A stretch of 64,000 bases of DNA. It comes from Anaerolineales bacterium. Lineage in GTDB: Bacteria; Chloroflexota; Anaerolineae; Anaerolineales; Villigracilaceae. Where the stretch lies: the NCBI GenBank assembly GCA_025056175.1, contig JANWWK010000033.1, positions 1-64,000 on the forward strand, in the 5' to 3' direction. Positions 27,416-35,576 of this stretch are shown here, in pieces. The position numbers were made by a program, and so were the translations under genes. Each line of letters starts with the position of its first letter. Within the stretch, counting starts at the first letter, position 1. The notes beneath the pieces were generated by a model. It saw nothing but the letters and a program-made list of their open reading frames with translations, did not search any database and was not told the DNA's origin.

Positions 27416-29539
27416 TCACTGTTTCACCCATCCCAGTCCGATTCGTCCTCGTTCGGGTTCGATTTTGAGAATTTCGACTTCTAAAATATCCCCTACTTTG
27501 AGCAGTGTGCCAGAAGGAATCTGGCTTTTGTGCAGCAGGCCATCTTGTTTGACGCCAATATCCACGAATGCGCCAAAATCTACCACGTTGCGGACAGTGC
27601 CTTTGAGGGTCATGCCAGGCAGCAGGTCTTCCATCTTGAGAACGTCGGAGCGCAAAATGGGCGGTGGTGCATCTTCGCGCGGGTCGCGGCCCGGGCGGAC
27701 GAGTTGCTCGAAAATATCCAGCAGGGTTGGCAGGCCGCAGCCGAGTTCGGCAGCGAGCGTTTCGGGGTGCAGTTTCTCCAGGGCGGCTTTCCGCTCCGAA
27801 ATGGGTGTGGCAGGCGTCAGTCCAGCCCGTTCGAGGACGGCCAGCGCAATTCGGTACGATTCCGGGTGAATGGCGGAGGCATCCAGCGGGTTGAGGCCAT
27901 CACGAATGCGCAAGAAACCGGCGCTCTGCTCGAAGGCTTTTGGCCCCAGGCCGGGAACTTTCTTGAGTTCTTCGCGGCTTTTGAAGGGGCCATTGGCATC
28001 GCGCCAGGCGACGATGGAAGCAGCCAGTTTGGGGCCAATGCCGGCAACATGCGTCAGCAGGGCGGGCGAGGCCGTGTTCACATCCACGCCAACGCTGTTG
28101 ACGACACTCTCGACGACACCATCCAGCGCATGACCGAGTGCGGTCTGGTCTACATCGTGCTGATAGAGGCCGACGCCGATGGATTTGGGGTCTATTTTGA
28201 CCAGTTCGGCCAGCGGGTCTTGCGCGCGCCGGGCGATGCTGACCGCTCCACGCAGGGAGACATCCAGGTCGGGAAATTCGGCGCGTGCCAGGGCGGAGGC
28301 GCTGTAGACCGAGGCGCCGGCTTCGTTGACAATCAGATATTTGGCGTGGGGCGCTTTTTTGCCGATGAGTTCGGCGGCGAGTTTTTCGGTTTCGCGCGAG
28401 GCCGTGCCGTTGCCGATGACCAGGAGCGTGACGTGGTGGCGGTTAATCAGCTCTTGCAGCGCCTCTATGGCTTCAGTCCAGCGATTATGGGGTTCGTGGG
28501 GGTAAATGGTGCCGGTATCGAGCAGTTTGCCGGTTGCGTCCACCACTGCGATTTTACAGCCGGTGCGATAGCCGGGGTCAATGCCCAGCACGGTGTGACC
28601 CGCCAGTGGGGGTTGACCAAGCAAAGCGCGCAGGTTGGAGGCAAAAACCTGAATGGCATGGCTATCAGCTTTTTCGGTCAGGGTGCGGCGCACATCACGT
28701 TCGATGGCTGGCAAGAGCAGGCGCTCGGCGGCGTCTTCGATGGCGAGCGTGAGCTGGTCGCTAAACGGGGAGAGAATGTCTTCCTGAAACACGGCTTCGA
28801 TGGCGGGGCGCCAATCGCGCTCTTCGATATGAACGCGCACTTTGAGAATGCCCTCTTTTTCGCCACGGTTGAGCGCCAGAATTTGATGCGGTTGGAGGCG
28901 GCTGACGAGGGCCGAGAAGTCGTAATACGATTCATACACGCGCCGCTCATCAAGGGCTGTTTCGACTCTGGTGGCTTCGAGCCTGGCAAATTTGAGCGCC
29001 TTTTCGCGCACGGCCTGGCGGACGCTGGCATTGTCGCTGATGCTTTCGGCCACAATGTCGCGTGCGCCTTCGAGGGCCTCCTGCCAGGTGGTGACCTGTT
29101 CATTGACGAAGGTGGCGGCAATTTCCTCTAACGGCCGGGGGTCTTTGGTCTGCGCCACAATCAGGTCGGCGAGCGGTTGCAGGCCTTTTTCTCTGGCGAT
29201 GCTGGCACGGGTGCGGCGTTTGGGTTTGTAGGGCGCGTACAGGTCCTCGAGCGCGGTCATCGAATCGGCGGCTTCAAGGGCGGCTTTGAGTTCGTCGGTC
29301 AGTTTGCCCTGTTCGGCAATGGATGCCAGGATGGTGGCGCGGCGCTCATCTATGGCGCGCAGGCGGGCAATTTCGTCGGCTACGATGCGCACCTGTTCGT
29401 CATCGAGTGCGCCGGTCATTTCCTTGCGGTAACGGGCAATGAAAGGGACGGTGTTGCCTTCATCCAGCAGCTGGATGGCGGCCTGGACCTGAGACGGTTT
29501 GACGTGGAGAAGGGTAGCAATGGTTTCGGCGTGAGACAT
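27416..29539 (-). CDS. tex: Tex-family S1 RNA-binding protein
   Basis: 707 residues. Tex N-terminal helical domain, YqgF-like RNase H fold (LGIDPGYRTGCKIAVVD), helix-hairpin-helix region (LLTHVAGIGPKLAASIV and VPGLGPKAFEQSAGFLR), and a C-terminal S1 domain (GTVRNVVDFGAFVDIGVKQDGLLH). A nucleic-acid-binding transcription accessory protein associated with RNA polymerase, conserved in bacteria. Length is slightly below E. coli YhgF. The ATG lies seven bases from a TAAAAT box and has no Shine-Dalgarno. Confidence 0.95.
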   Translation of the reverse strand: MSHAETIATLLHVKPSQVQAAIQLLDEGNTVPFIARYRKEMTGALDDEQVRIVADEIARLRAIDERRATILASIAEQGKLTDELKAALEAADSMTALEDLYAPYKPKRRTRASIAREKGLQPLADLIVAQTKDPRPLEEIAATFVNEQVTTWQEALEGARDIVAESISDNASVRQAVREKALKFARLEATRVETALDERRVYESYYDFSALVSRLQPHQILALNRGEKEGILKVRVHIEERDWRPAIEAVFQEDILSPFSDQLTLAIEDAAERLLLPAIERDVRRTLTEKADSHAIQVFASNLRALLGQPPLAGHTVLGIDPGYRTGCKIAVVDATGKLLDTGTIYPHEPHNRWTEAIEALQELINRHHVTLLVIGNGTASRETEKLAAELIGKKAPHAKYLIVNEAGASVYSASALARAEFPDLDVSLRGAVSIARRAQDPLAELVKIDPKSIGVGLYQHDVDQTALGHALDGVVESVVNSVGVDVNTASPALLTHVAGIGPKLAASIVAWRDANGPFKSREELKKVPGLGPKAFEQSAGFLRIRDGLNPLDASAIHPESYRIALAVLERAGLTPATPISERKAALEKLHPETLAAELGCGLPTLLDIFEQLVRPGRDPREDAPPPILRSDVLKMEDLLPGMTLKGTVRNVVDFGAFVDIGVKQDGLLHKSQIPSGTLLKVGDILEVEILKIEPERGRIGLGWVKQ

Positions 29540-29546
29540 GGGCGCG

Positions 29547-29552
29547 ATTTTA
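29547..29552 (-). promoter_or_regulatory. -10 box of tex, leaderless candidate
   Basis: TAAAAT on the minus strand is separated from the tex ATG (29539) by seven GC-rich bases with no Shine-Dalgarno, placing the likely transcript start on the ATG. Confidence 0.45.
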
Positions 29553-29584
29553 CCACTGTTGTCGAAATTGCTGGGTCAGTTTGC

Positions 29585-29613
29585 TTGACGTTTTCTGCGG
29601 TGCGTGTTATTAT
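29585..29613 (+). promoter_or_regulatory. promoter of the cold-shock gene
   Basis: TTGACG (29585-29590), 17-base spacer, TATTAT (29608-29613). The leader to ATG 29758 is about 138 bases, long as is typical of cold-shock mRNAs. Confidence 0.75.
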
Positions 29614-29654
29614 GAACGCCGAAGGATACCAGTTGGTTCGCGTTGTAATGATGT

Positions 29655-29684
29655 GGCTCACGGTTGACCTCCGTGAGCCTTTTT
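29655..29684 (+). promoter_or_regulatory. terminator-like hairpin in cold-shock mRNA leader
   Basis: GGCTCACGG (29655-29663) pairs perfectly with CCGTGAGCC (29671-29679) and is followed by TTTTT. Placed mid-leader, it looks like an intrinsic terminator that could attenuate transcription or restructure with temperature. Confidence 0.65.
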
Positions 29685-29757
29685 CATTCTTCCTTCTCGA
29701 ACAGGCTGGGCATCCCGAATCGAATTCCGTTTTTTTTTGCAACAAGGAGCAAACACA

Positions 29758-29970
29758 ATGTCTGAACGTATCACCGGCACCGTCAAATGGTTCAATGGGA
29801 GCAAGGGCTATGGCTTTATCTCCCGACAGGGCGGAGAAGATGTCTTCGTGCATTTCTCGGCCATTCAGGGCGAAGGCTTCCGTAACCTCGACGAGGGCCA
29901 GAAGGTCGAATTTTCGGTGGAGCGCGGCCCCAAAGGCTTGCAAGCCAGCAAAGTCGTCGTTGTACGCTAA
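29758..29970 (+). CDS. CspA-family cold-shock protein
   Basis: 70 residues, a single cold-shock domain. RNP1-type GYGFISRQ and RNP2-type DVFVHFSAI are intact, preceded by [11 protein letters not shown]. It binds single-stranded RNA and DNA and melts structure. ATG 29758 follows AAGGAG at eight bases. Monocistronic, with its own promoter, structured leader and terminator. Confidence 0.97.
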   Translation: MSERITGTVKWFNGSKGYGFISRQGGEDVFVHFSAIQGEGFRNLDEGQKVEFSVERGPKGLQASKVVVVR

Positions 29971-29994
29971 TCTGATTTCTACCTGAATTTACTC

Positions 29995-30031
29995 AAAGAC
30001 CTCCCGTTCCAGGCGAACGCGGAGGTCTTTT
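29995..30031 (+). terminator. terminator of the cold-shock gene
   Basis: AAAGACCTCC (29995-30004) pairs with GGAGGTCTTT (30021-30030), followed by a further T. Confidence 0.75.
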
Positions 30032-30033
30032 GA

Positions 30034-30039
30034 TACAAT
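30034..30039 (+). promoter_or_regulatory. -10 box of the Gfo/Idh gene, leaderless candidate
   Basis: TACAAT ends six bases before ATG 30046, with no Shine-Dalgarno between. The transcript would start at or next to the A of the ATG. Confidence 0.5.
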
Positions 30040-30045
30040 ACGGGC

Positions 30046-31041
30046 ATGAAAATTTTGATTGCCGGACTCGGCTCGATCGGACGCCGACATTTTCGTAACC
30101 TGATTGCCCTTGGCGAGCGTGACCTGGTGCTGTACCGCACCCGCAAAGCCACCCTGCCCGATGATGAATTGGCAGGCTACCCGGTGGAAACCGATTTGGC
30201 GGAGGCGCTCCGCAGGCATCGTCCACAGGCGGTGGTGGTTGCTAATCCCACCTCTCTGCACATGGAGGTTGCCATCCCGGCTGCGCAGGCCGGATGCGCC
30301 CTTTTGCTGGAAAAACCGATTGCCGAAGACCTGCATCGGGTGGATGAACTTCGTCGTGCTGCCGAAGCAAACGGTCACCGCATTCTGGTTGGCTTCCAGT
30401 TCCGCTATCATCCCACGCTGCGAAAGGCGCGTGAACTGCTCCAGGCAGGTGCGTTGGGCCAGGTGTTGACCGTTCACGCCCATTGGGGCGAGTATCTCCC
30501 GAACTGGCATCCCTGGGAAGACTATCGTGCCGGATATGCCGCGCGCGAAGAATTGGGCGGCGGGGTGATTCGCACGTTGACGCACCCGCTGGACTATTTA
30601 CGTTATCTGTTGGGAGAAATCGAAACGCTGCAGGCGCTGCATGGACATGTTTCTCCCCTGGAATTGCAGGGTGTGGAAGATGTCGCCGAAATCGGGTTGA
30701 AATTTGCCTGCGGCGCACTCGGTGGACTGCATTTGAATTATTTTCAGCGTCCGCCGGTTCACCGCCTGGAAGTGGTTGGCACCAACGGTACACTGCGCTG
30801 GGATAATGCTGATGGGGTGTTAATTCACCTGCATTTGCCCGATGCTTTTGGTGGCATTTATGCCCATCCCTCCCCGCCCGTGGAGAGCCGCTATGCGCCA
30901 CCGCCGGGATTTGAGCGCAATGATCTGTTCCTGGCCCAGACCAGGCATTTTCTCGAAGTAGCTGCCGGGCAGGCCTCCCCGCTTTGCACGCTGGAAGACG
31001 GTATCCGCGCGTTGGAGTTGGCGCTGGCGGCGCGAAAATGA
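30046..31041 (+). CDS. Gfo/Idh/MocA-family oxidoreductase
   Basis: 331 residues. N-terminal Rossmann fold with GLGSIGRRH (7-15) and the EKPIAEDL motif near residue 90 that carries the conserved Lys of the family. The C-terminal alpha/beta domain has GGGVIRTLTHPLDYLRYLLG, with a catalytic His candidate. NAD(P)-dependent sugar or inositol oxidoreductase; the substrate is not predictable. It heads a small operon with two envelope proteins, so a role in surface-sugar metabolism is plausible. Confidence 0.9.
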   Translation: MKILIAGLGSIGRRHFRNLIALGERDLVLYRTRKATLPDDELAGYPVETDLAEALRRHRPQAVVVANPTSLHMEVAIPAAQAGCALLLEKPIAEDLHRVDELRRAAEANGHRILVGFQFRYHPTLRKARELLQAGALGQVLTVHAHWGEYLPNWHPWEDYRAGYAAREELGGGVIRTLTHPLDYLRYLLGEIETLQALHGHVSPLELQGVEDVAEIGLKFACGALGGLHLNYFQRPPVHRLEVVGTNGTLRWDNADGVLIHLHLPDAFGGIYAHPSPPVESRYAPPPGFERNDLFLAQTRHFLEVAAGQASPLCTLEDGIRALELALAARK

Positions 31042-31045
31042 GCGT

Positions 31046-31615
31046 ATGAAGAACGTTTCGGTCGAAAAAGTTCTTCCGATTGCTTTCTATCTCGCGCTGA
31101 TTGCCTCACTGGGCATCATCGGCTATTTGGGACTGGCACGCCGCACGGATGTGTCACTCCTGGAGGGCGAGCCGACCGCATCGGTGGTGCCGGTCATTCC
31201 GCTAGGCGTATGTGGGCAATCCAACGAGCCGGTGTGTGTGCTTTCTACTGGTTACGATGCCGAGGGCAATTTGCTTATCAGTCTCAAAGCCGCGCTTCGG
31301 CCTTTACCGCCGGTGTATGGCCTGTTGCGTGCCGGCATGCTGGAAATCCGCTTCGATTGTCAGGCGGTCGAAGCGGCGCCGCGTGTACTCTATTGCCTGG
31401 GGCCGTTCGATGGCAACCTGGCTGCCGTGATGTTCGAGCTTTACCGCGCCGAAGATGGCGTTTTAATCTCTGCCGGGTTGCTGGTGCCGGAGGAACGAGC
31501 GTATATCACGCCGCCGCCTGTAGTTCCTGTACCGACCACAGTGCAAAACACGGCGACTCCCACGCGAACACCGGTCTCGTATCCCGCCTATCCTGTTTAT
31601 CCTGCCTATCCCTGA
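31046..31615 (+). CDS. single-helix secreted or anchored protein
   Basis: 189 residues. A hydrophobic helix at about 10-28 anchors or exports it. The following 130-residue domain is beta-rich with four Cys (GVCGQ, PVCVLS, DCQ, YCLG), which could form disulfides outside the cell. The tail is Thr/Pro-rich and ends in repeated YPxYP units (PAYPVYPAYP). Four bases after the oxidoreductase gene and six before the next, so it is operonic. Family not recognised. Confidence 0.7.
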   Translation: MKNVSVEKVLPIAFYLALIASLGIIGYLGLARRTDVSLLEGEPTASVVPVIPLGVCGQSNEPVCVLSTGYDAEGNLLISLKAALRPLPPVYGLLRAGMLEIRFDCQAVEAAPRVLYCLGPFDGNLAAVMFELYRAEDGVLISAGLLVPEERAYITPPPVVPVPTTVQNTATPTRTPVSYPAYPVYPAYP

Positions 31616-31621
31616 CCATCC

Positions 31622-33466
31622 ATGACCTGGGCCTGGGATTCTCTCACCGTTCTTTCTGAGCAGGGAGGCAATTTATTGCGCCTGTTGGCCGTTTTTACGC
31701 TCGGCGCTGTGCTGATGTTTGGTTTGTTGCGGCGCACGCTGGGCGAAACGCTCGATACTGCCGAAACGTTGCTCCTGGCACTCTTCGGCTGGCCGGTGAT
31801 GTGGGTTCTGGCTGCGCTGGTGGGGTTTTTACTGGCTCGCCAGACGGGTTTCGGCCCCGGCTGGGCGGTTTTCCTGTTTTCTCTGTTTGGGTTATTGCTC
31901 TTACCCGGTTGGAAGCGTTTGTCTGCACCCTTTGGCCGTGTTTCGTCGCTCGGTTGGGGGGTGGTGATGGCATTTTTGTTCTCGCTCTTTAGCCGTCTGG
32001 CCTTTCTGGATGGCTTGCTTGTTCCTTCATACTTTGATGGTGCGCTGCATTTTCAAATCATCCAAAATCTGATGACCGATTTTGGCCGCTGGCCGTGGGA
32101 GGTGCTTTCTGCGCCAGTAAGTGGGTATTATCACATTGGGTTTCATTTACTGACAGTTTCGCTGGCGTTTGCAACCCAATTGAAGGAATTGCCCACCCTC
32201 CTCTTGTTGGGACAGTTGATGCTGGCGGTATTGCCGTTTCCAGTTTTCTTTCTGGTGCGCAGAGAAACCGGCTCGATACTGGCAGCGGGGTTTGCCTTTC
32301 TGCTGGCCGGTTGGGGGTGGAATATGCCTGCGCATGCGATGAACTGGGGAAAGTACCCGGCGCTGAGCAGTTTGCTTCTCCTGCAATTTGCATTATGTCT
32401 GGCTCTGGTTGCAACTCGTCCCGTGCCTGACCGGATGAAGTGGGTTTTCTGGGGGGTGTTTATCGTCGGGGCCTTGTCTGCTGCGCTCATGCACACCCGC
32501 TCGGCGGCGGTGCTGTCGATGTGTGTGCTTGCTTATTGGATGGCCGGCTTCTGGCAACGTTTTTCTTTTACCTGGAGAATGTTTCTGCTGGCGTTTTTGC
32601 TCGGCGGGCTGACCGCTCTGGGGGCATATCTTGAAGCGCACAGTCTTCTGCGCCTGGTTTTTGACCCCTATCTGCGCGCCGGGCTGTGGATGACTTTGCT
32701 TGTTGTGGCGCTGTTGCCGTTTGGGGTGCGCCGATTCGGGCGGCTGACGGTCACCTGTCTGCTGGCGCTTCTTTTTCTGTTGGCTGCTTTGCTTTTGCCC
32801 GTTCCGCTGGAACGGTATCAGACTCTGCTCGACCGTCCTTTCGTGCAGATGACCCTGTATTTGCCGCTGGCCGTGCTGGCCGGATTGGGCCTGGCAGGGT
32901 TAAGCAAAGAGCCGTTTCCCCTCTGGCAAAGAGTGGGGGTAACGATGGCTGTTTTCAGCGCGGTGTTCGTCTCCATCGGACGGGAGTATCCGTTTTGGGC
33001 TTCTTCCTGTTGTATTTTGTTCCGCGCCGACGATGCTGTCGTTCTCGATTGGATGAAAGACCAGCTTCCAGCAGACGCGCACATTCTGATTGCCGGAAAT
33101 ACGCTGAATGTTTTGCCGGTTGAATCTTCTGTGGAACTGCGCGGTGTGGATGGCGGTGTGTGGATTGCTCCGCTGACCGGGCGGCGTGTTTCGATGGAGC
33201 ATCAGGGACTGGATTTTACGGCGTCAGAGACCCATCGTGCGCTGTGCGCGCGCGGAATCACGTACATTTACGTTGGCGACGGTGCGGAACGCTTTGACCT
33301 GACCGCTATTCAGGCCAGGCCGGAATGGTTTGCGCCGGTGTTATCACTGCCGGGCGCTCATCTCTTTCGGGTGGAGTTCTGTCAGCAAAATCCAGCATTA
33401 GGGCAACGCTGGCCGCAGAACAGGCATGATGGCTTCGCGCACGTTTGGAAAGAACAACGGCGGTAG
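31622..33466 (+). CDS. polytopic membrane protein, GT-C glycosyltransferase-like
   Basis: 614 residues with about 12 membrane helices in the first 450 and a soluble C-terminal domain of about 150. The first large extracytoplasmic loop carries PSYFDGALHFQII, with an Asp and His arrangement reminiscent of GT-C enzymes that use lipid-linked sugars. The soluble tail contains a SVELRGVDGG segment. The family assignment is tentative. The last 69 bases overlap the convergent kinase gene. Confidence 0.65.
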   Translation: MTWAWDSLTVLSEQGGNLLRLLAVFTLGAVLMFGLLRRTLGETLDTAETLLLALFGWPVMWVLAALVGFLLARQTGFGPGWAVFLFSLFGLLLLPGWKRLSAPFGRVSSLGWGVVMAFLFSLFSRLAFLDGLLVPSYFDGALHFQIIQNLMTDFGRWPWEVLSAPVSGYYHIGFHLLTVSLAFATQLKELPTLLLLGQLMLAVLPFPVFFLVRRETGSILAAGFAFLLAGWGWNMPAHAMNWGKYPALSSLLLLQFALCLALVATRPVPDRMKWVFWGVFIVGALSAALMHTRSAAVLSMCVLAYWMAGFWQRFSFTWRMFLLAFLLGGLTALGAYLEAHSLLRLVFDPYLRAGLWMTLLVVALLPFGVRRFGRLTVTCLLALLFLLAALLLPVPLERYQTLLDRPFVQMTLYLPLAVLAGLGLAGLSKEPFPLWQRVGVTMAVFSAVFVSIGREYPFWASSCCILFRADDAVVLDWMKDQLPADAHILIAGNTLNVLPVESSVELRGVDGGVWIAPLTGRRVSMEHQGLDFTASETHRALCARGITYIYVGDGAERFDLTAIQARPEWFAPVLSLPGAHLFRVEFCQQNPALGQRWPQNRHDGFAHVWKEQRR

Positions 33467-35422
33467 TTTGACTGGCCGAAATTTGACCCCCGAACCAATT
33501 TGTTCAACCGGAAGGTAATATATCTGTGTTTCACTTTCGGCTCCCTGGCGCACGTCCTGAAAGACGACCAGGATGTGGCTGCCGTCTGGGCTGAAGCGGG
33601 CATCGCGGTAACAGCAGGTGTTTTCGACCGGGTTGAGCAGGCGCGCTGTACCAGTATTGATGTCGTACAGGTATAAGTCACCGTAACCGCCGTTGCGAAC
33701 GAAAGTGTTGAAGAGGAACAATTCGCGTCCGTTCCAGTCATAGGCGGGCAGGGCAGGCGCATCTTCGTAGCCGGGGGGCGTAAAATTCTTATTTGGAAAT
33801 TCTTCCAATACGAGCGGGTCGGCGGCTTTACAGCGGCGAATATCCAGAACCCGTATCAGGTCGGCAAATCTTTGCCCGCGAATGGCCTGGTGCAGGATGG
33901 CAAGTTTGTTTCCATCGGCAGACCACAGGGCAAATTTGGCCGTGACGCCCGTGTAATCCAGGCAGGTTTCTGGAAGCGTTTGTAGCTCGAAGGCGTTTCG
34001 TGCGCGGGAGAGTGCTTCGCGGTCGAAAGGCAGGACGATGACGCGCCGCTGGATGGTCAGTGCGATTCGCTTGCCATCGGGAGAAAGGCGAAAACCACTG
34101 AAGTTCGTCCCTTCCAGGCAGGTGATGATGGAAGTCTCGAATGTTTCGATATTGACCGTTTTGACGCATTTGCCCTCGCCGTACAAAATCTCTTTGCCGC
34201 CTGGCAGCCATTGAATGTCAAATTTGGGCTGGTCGCTGTTCGTTAACTGAGTCAGATTGCTCCCGTCCACGTCCATCATCCAGATGTCTTTGTTGGTAAC
34301 GAGTGCAATTTTATCTGCGCCACCAATACCTGGCGCAGGCATAGAGGTCGGCGTGAAGGTGGCGGTTGGCGAGGGGGCTGGCGATGGAGAGGCGGTTGGT
34401 GGTGGAGAGGCAGTGGCAGTTGGAAAAATTACTGGTGAGAGGGGGGCAGTTTGCGTTGCGGCGAGACGGGTTGGGGTAGGCGGCGGCGCGGCGCGGCTGC
34501 CGAACCATCCCCAGCCGACCAGCACCAGAATTGCGACCAGAAAAATCACCCCTGGCAGCAACCAGCCGCGCTTGAAATCTGTCGGTTGCGGTTGAGGGGG
34601 ACGTACCTGTACCGGCATCTGGAGCAATGGCAACAGGTCGGCCACCAGTTCGGAGGCGGTGGCATAGCGCAGGGTGCGGTTTTTTGCCATCGCCTTCTCC
34701 AGCACCATTTCAATACCGGCGGGCAGGTTGGGGTTAATATCCAGAATGTGGGGGATGGGTTCGTTGGTATGCTTGACGACCATCGCCAGCGGGGTGGTGG
34801 CTTCGTAAGGCAGTTTGCCGCTTAACATCTCGAACAGGATGACGCCGAGCGAGTAAATATCGCTGCGGCCATCCACATTTTCACCAAGGGCCTGCTCTGG
34901 GCTCATATAGGAGGGGGTTCCGATGATACCCGATGAGGTCAGGCGGGTTTGTCCCGATGCCAGTTTGGCGATGCCGAAATCTGAAATGAAGGCGTTACCT
35001 TCGTCATCGAACAAGATGTTGCCAGGTTTCAGGTCACGGTGAATGACGCCCCGCGCGTGGGCGTAATCGAGCGCACCGGCAATGCGCTGAATGATGCGCG
35101 CAGCTTCCTCCAGAGTGAGCGGTTTGGCCATCCGTTCTGAAAGCGAGCCACCGGTCATGTAACGCATGACGTAGAACATCTGCTCGTTGTCTTTGCCGAC
35201 GTCATGTACCGGTACGATGGCCGGGTGTTCGAGTTTGGCGATGATTTTGGTCTCGCGTTCAAAACGTTCCCGTACTTGCGGGTCATCGAGAAGTTCGCGT
35301 TTGAGCAGTTTCAGAGCAACTTCGCGCTCAAAGAGCGGGTCGTAGGCGAGGTAAACCGTTGCCATGCCGCCCCGGCCAAGCTCGCGGATGATTTCATAAC
35401 GGCTGAACTTCTCTGGTTGCAT
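33398..35422 (-). CDS. membrane Ser/Thr protein kinase with beta-propeller
   Basis: 674 residues from ATG 35422; the frame runs 29 codons further up without a start signal. Kinase domain 1-265: glycine loop GRGGMATVY, Lys38, HRDLKPGN with Asp130, DFG Asp148, and an SGIIGTPSYMSPEQ activation segment. A membrane helix at about 290-310 is followed by a Thr/Pro linker and an extracytoplasmic TolB/WD40-like propeller with DVDGSNLTQLT and FSPDGSH blades. PknB-type topology with a propeller sensor in place of PASTA domains. It likely senses an envelope signal and phosphorylates cytoplasmic Ser/Thr targets. The start is seven bases from TATACT. Confidence 0.93.
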   Translation of the reverse strand: MQPEKFSRYEIIRELGRGGMATVYLAYDPLFEREVALKLLKRELLDDPQVRERFERETKIIAKLEHPAIVPVHDVGKDNEQMFYVMRYMTGGSLSERMAKPLTLEEAARIIQRIAGALDYAHARGVIHRDLKPGNILFDDEGNAFISDFGIAKLASGQTRLTSSGIIGTPSYMSPEQALGENVDGRSDIYSLGVILFEMLSGKLPYEATTPLAMVVKHTNEPIPHILDINPNLPAGIEMVLEKAMAKNRTLRYATASELVADLLPLLQMPVQVRPPQPQPTDFKRGWLLPGVIFLVAILVLVGWGWFGSRAAPPPTPTRLAATQTAPLSPVIFPTATASPPPTASPSPAPSPTATFTPTSMPAPGIGGADKIALVTNKDIWMMDVDGSNLTQLTNSDQPKFDIQWLPGGKEILYGEGKCVKTVNIETFETSIITCLEGTNFSGFRLSPDGKRIALTIQRRVIVLPFDREALSRARNAFELQTLPETCLDYTGVTAKFALWSADGNKLAILHQAIRGQRFADLIRVLDIRRCKAADPLVLEEFPNKNFTPPGYEDAPALPAYDWNGRELFLFNTFVRNGGYGDLYLYDINTGTARLLNPVENTCCYRDARFSPDGSHILVVFQDVRQGAESETQIYYLPVEQIGSGVKFRPVKLPPLFFPNVREAIMPVLRPALP

Positions 35423-35429
35423 AATGCCA

Positions 35430-35435
35430 AGTATA
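35430..35435 (-). promoter_or_regulatory. -10 box of the kinase gene, leaderless candidate
   Basis: TATACT on the minus strand is seven bases before ATG 35422, with no Shine-Dalgarno. TTTTCA at 35458-35453 is a possible -35 (17-base spacer). Confidence 0.5.
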
Positions 35436-35576
35436 ACGAGTGTTGAACGGGGTGAAAAGTGCATTTCGGTTGCAGATGTTGGCTTTCGCCTGTGGGTTTG
35501 CGGCTGCAAAGCGAGATTGACATGCTAGAATTGTATGTGTTGATTTGCAGATTCTTCTCTCACTGTGTGCTTATTT

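Noticed and set aside
27530-29131. 533-codon plus-strand open frame
   Set aside because: Antisense to tex, which matches its family along its full length.
33398-33466. Frameshift or misassembly where two convergent genes overlap by 69 bases
   Set aside because: Both frames stay open to plausible ends, and a convergent overlap of this size is unremarkable.
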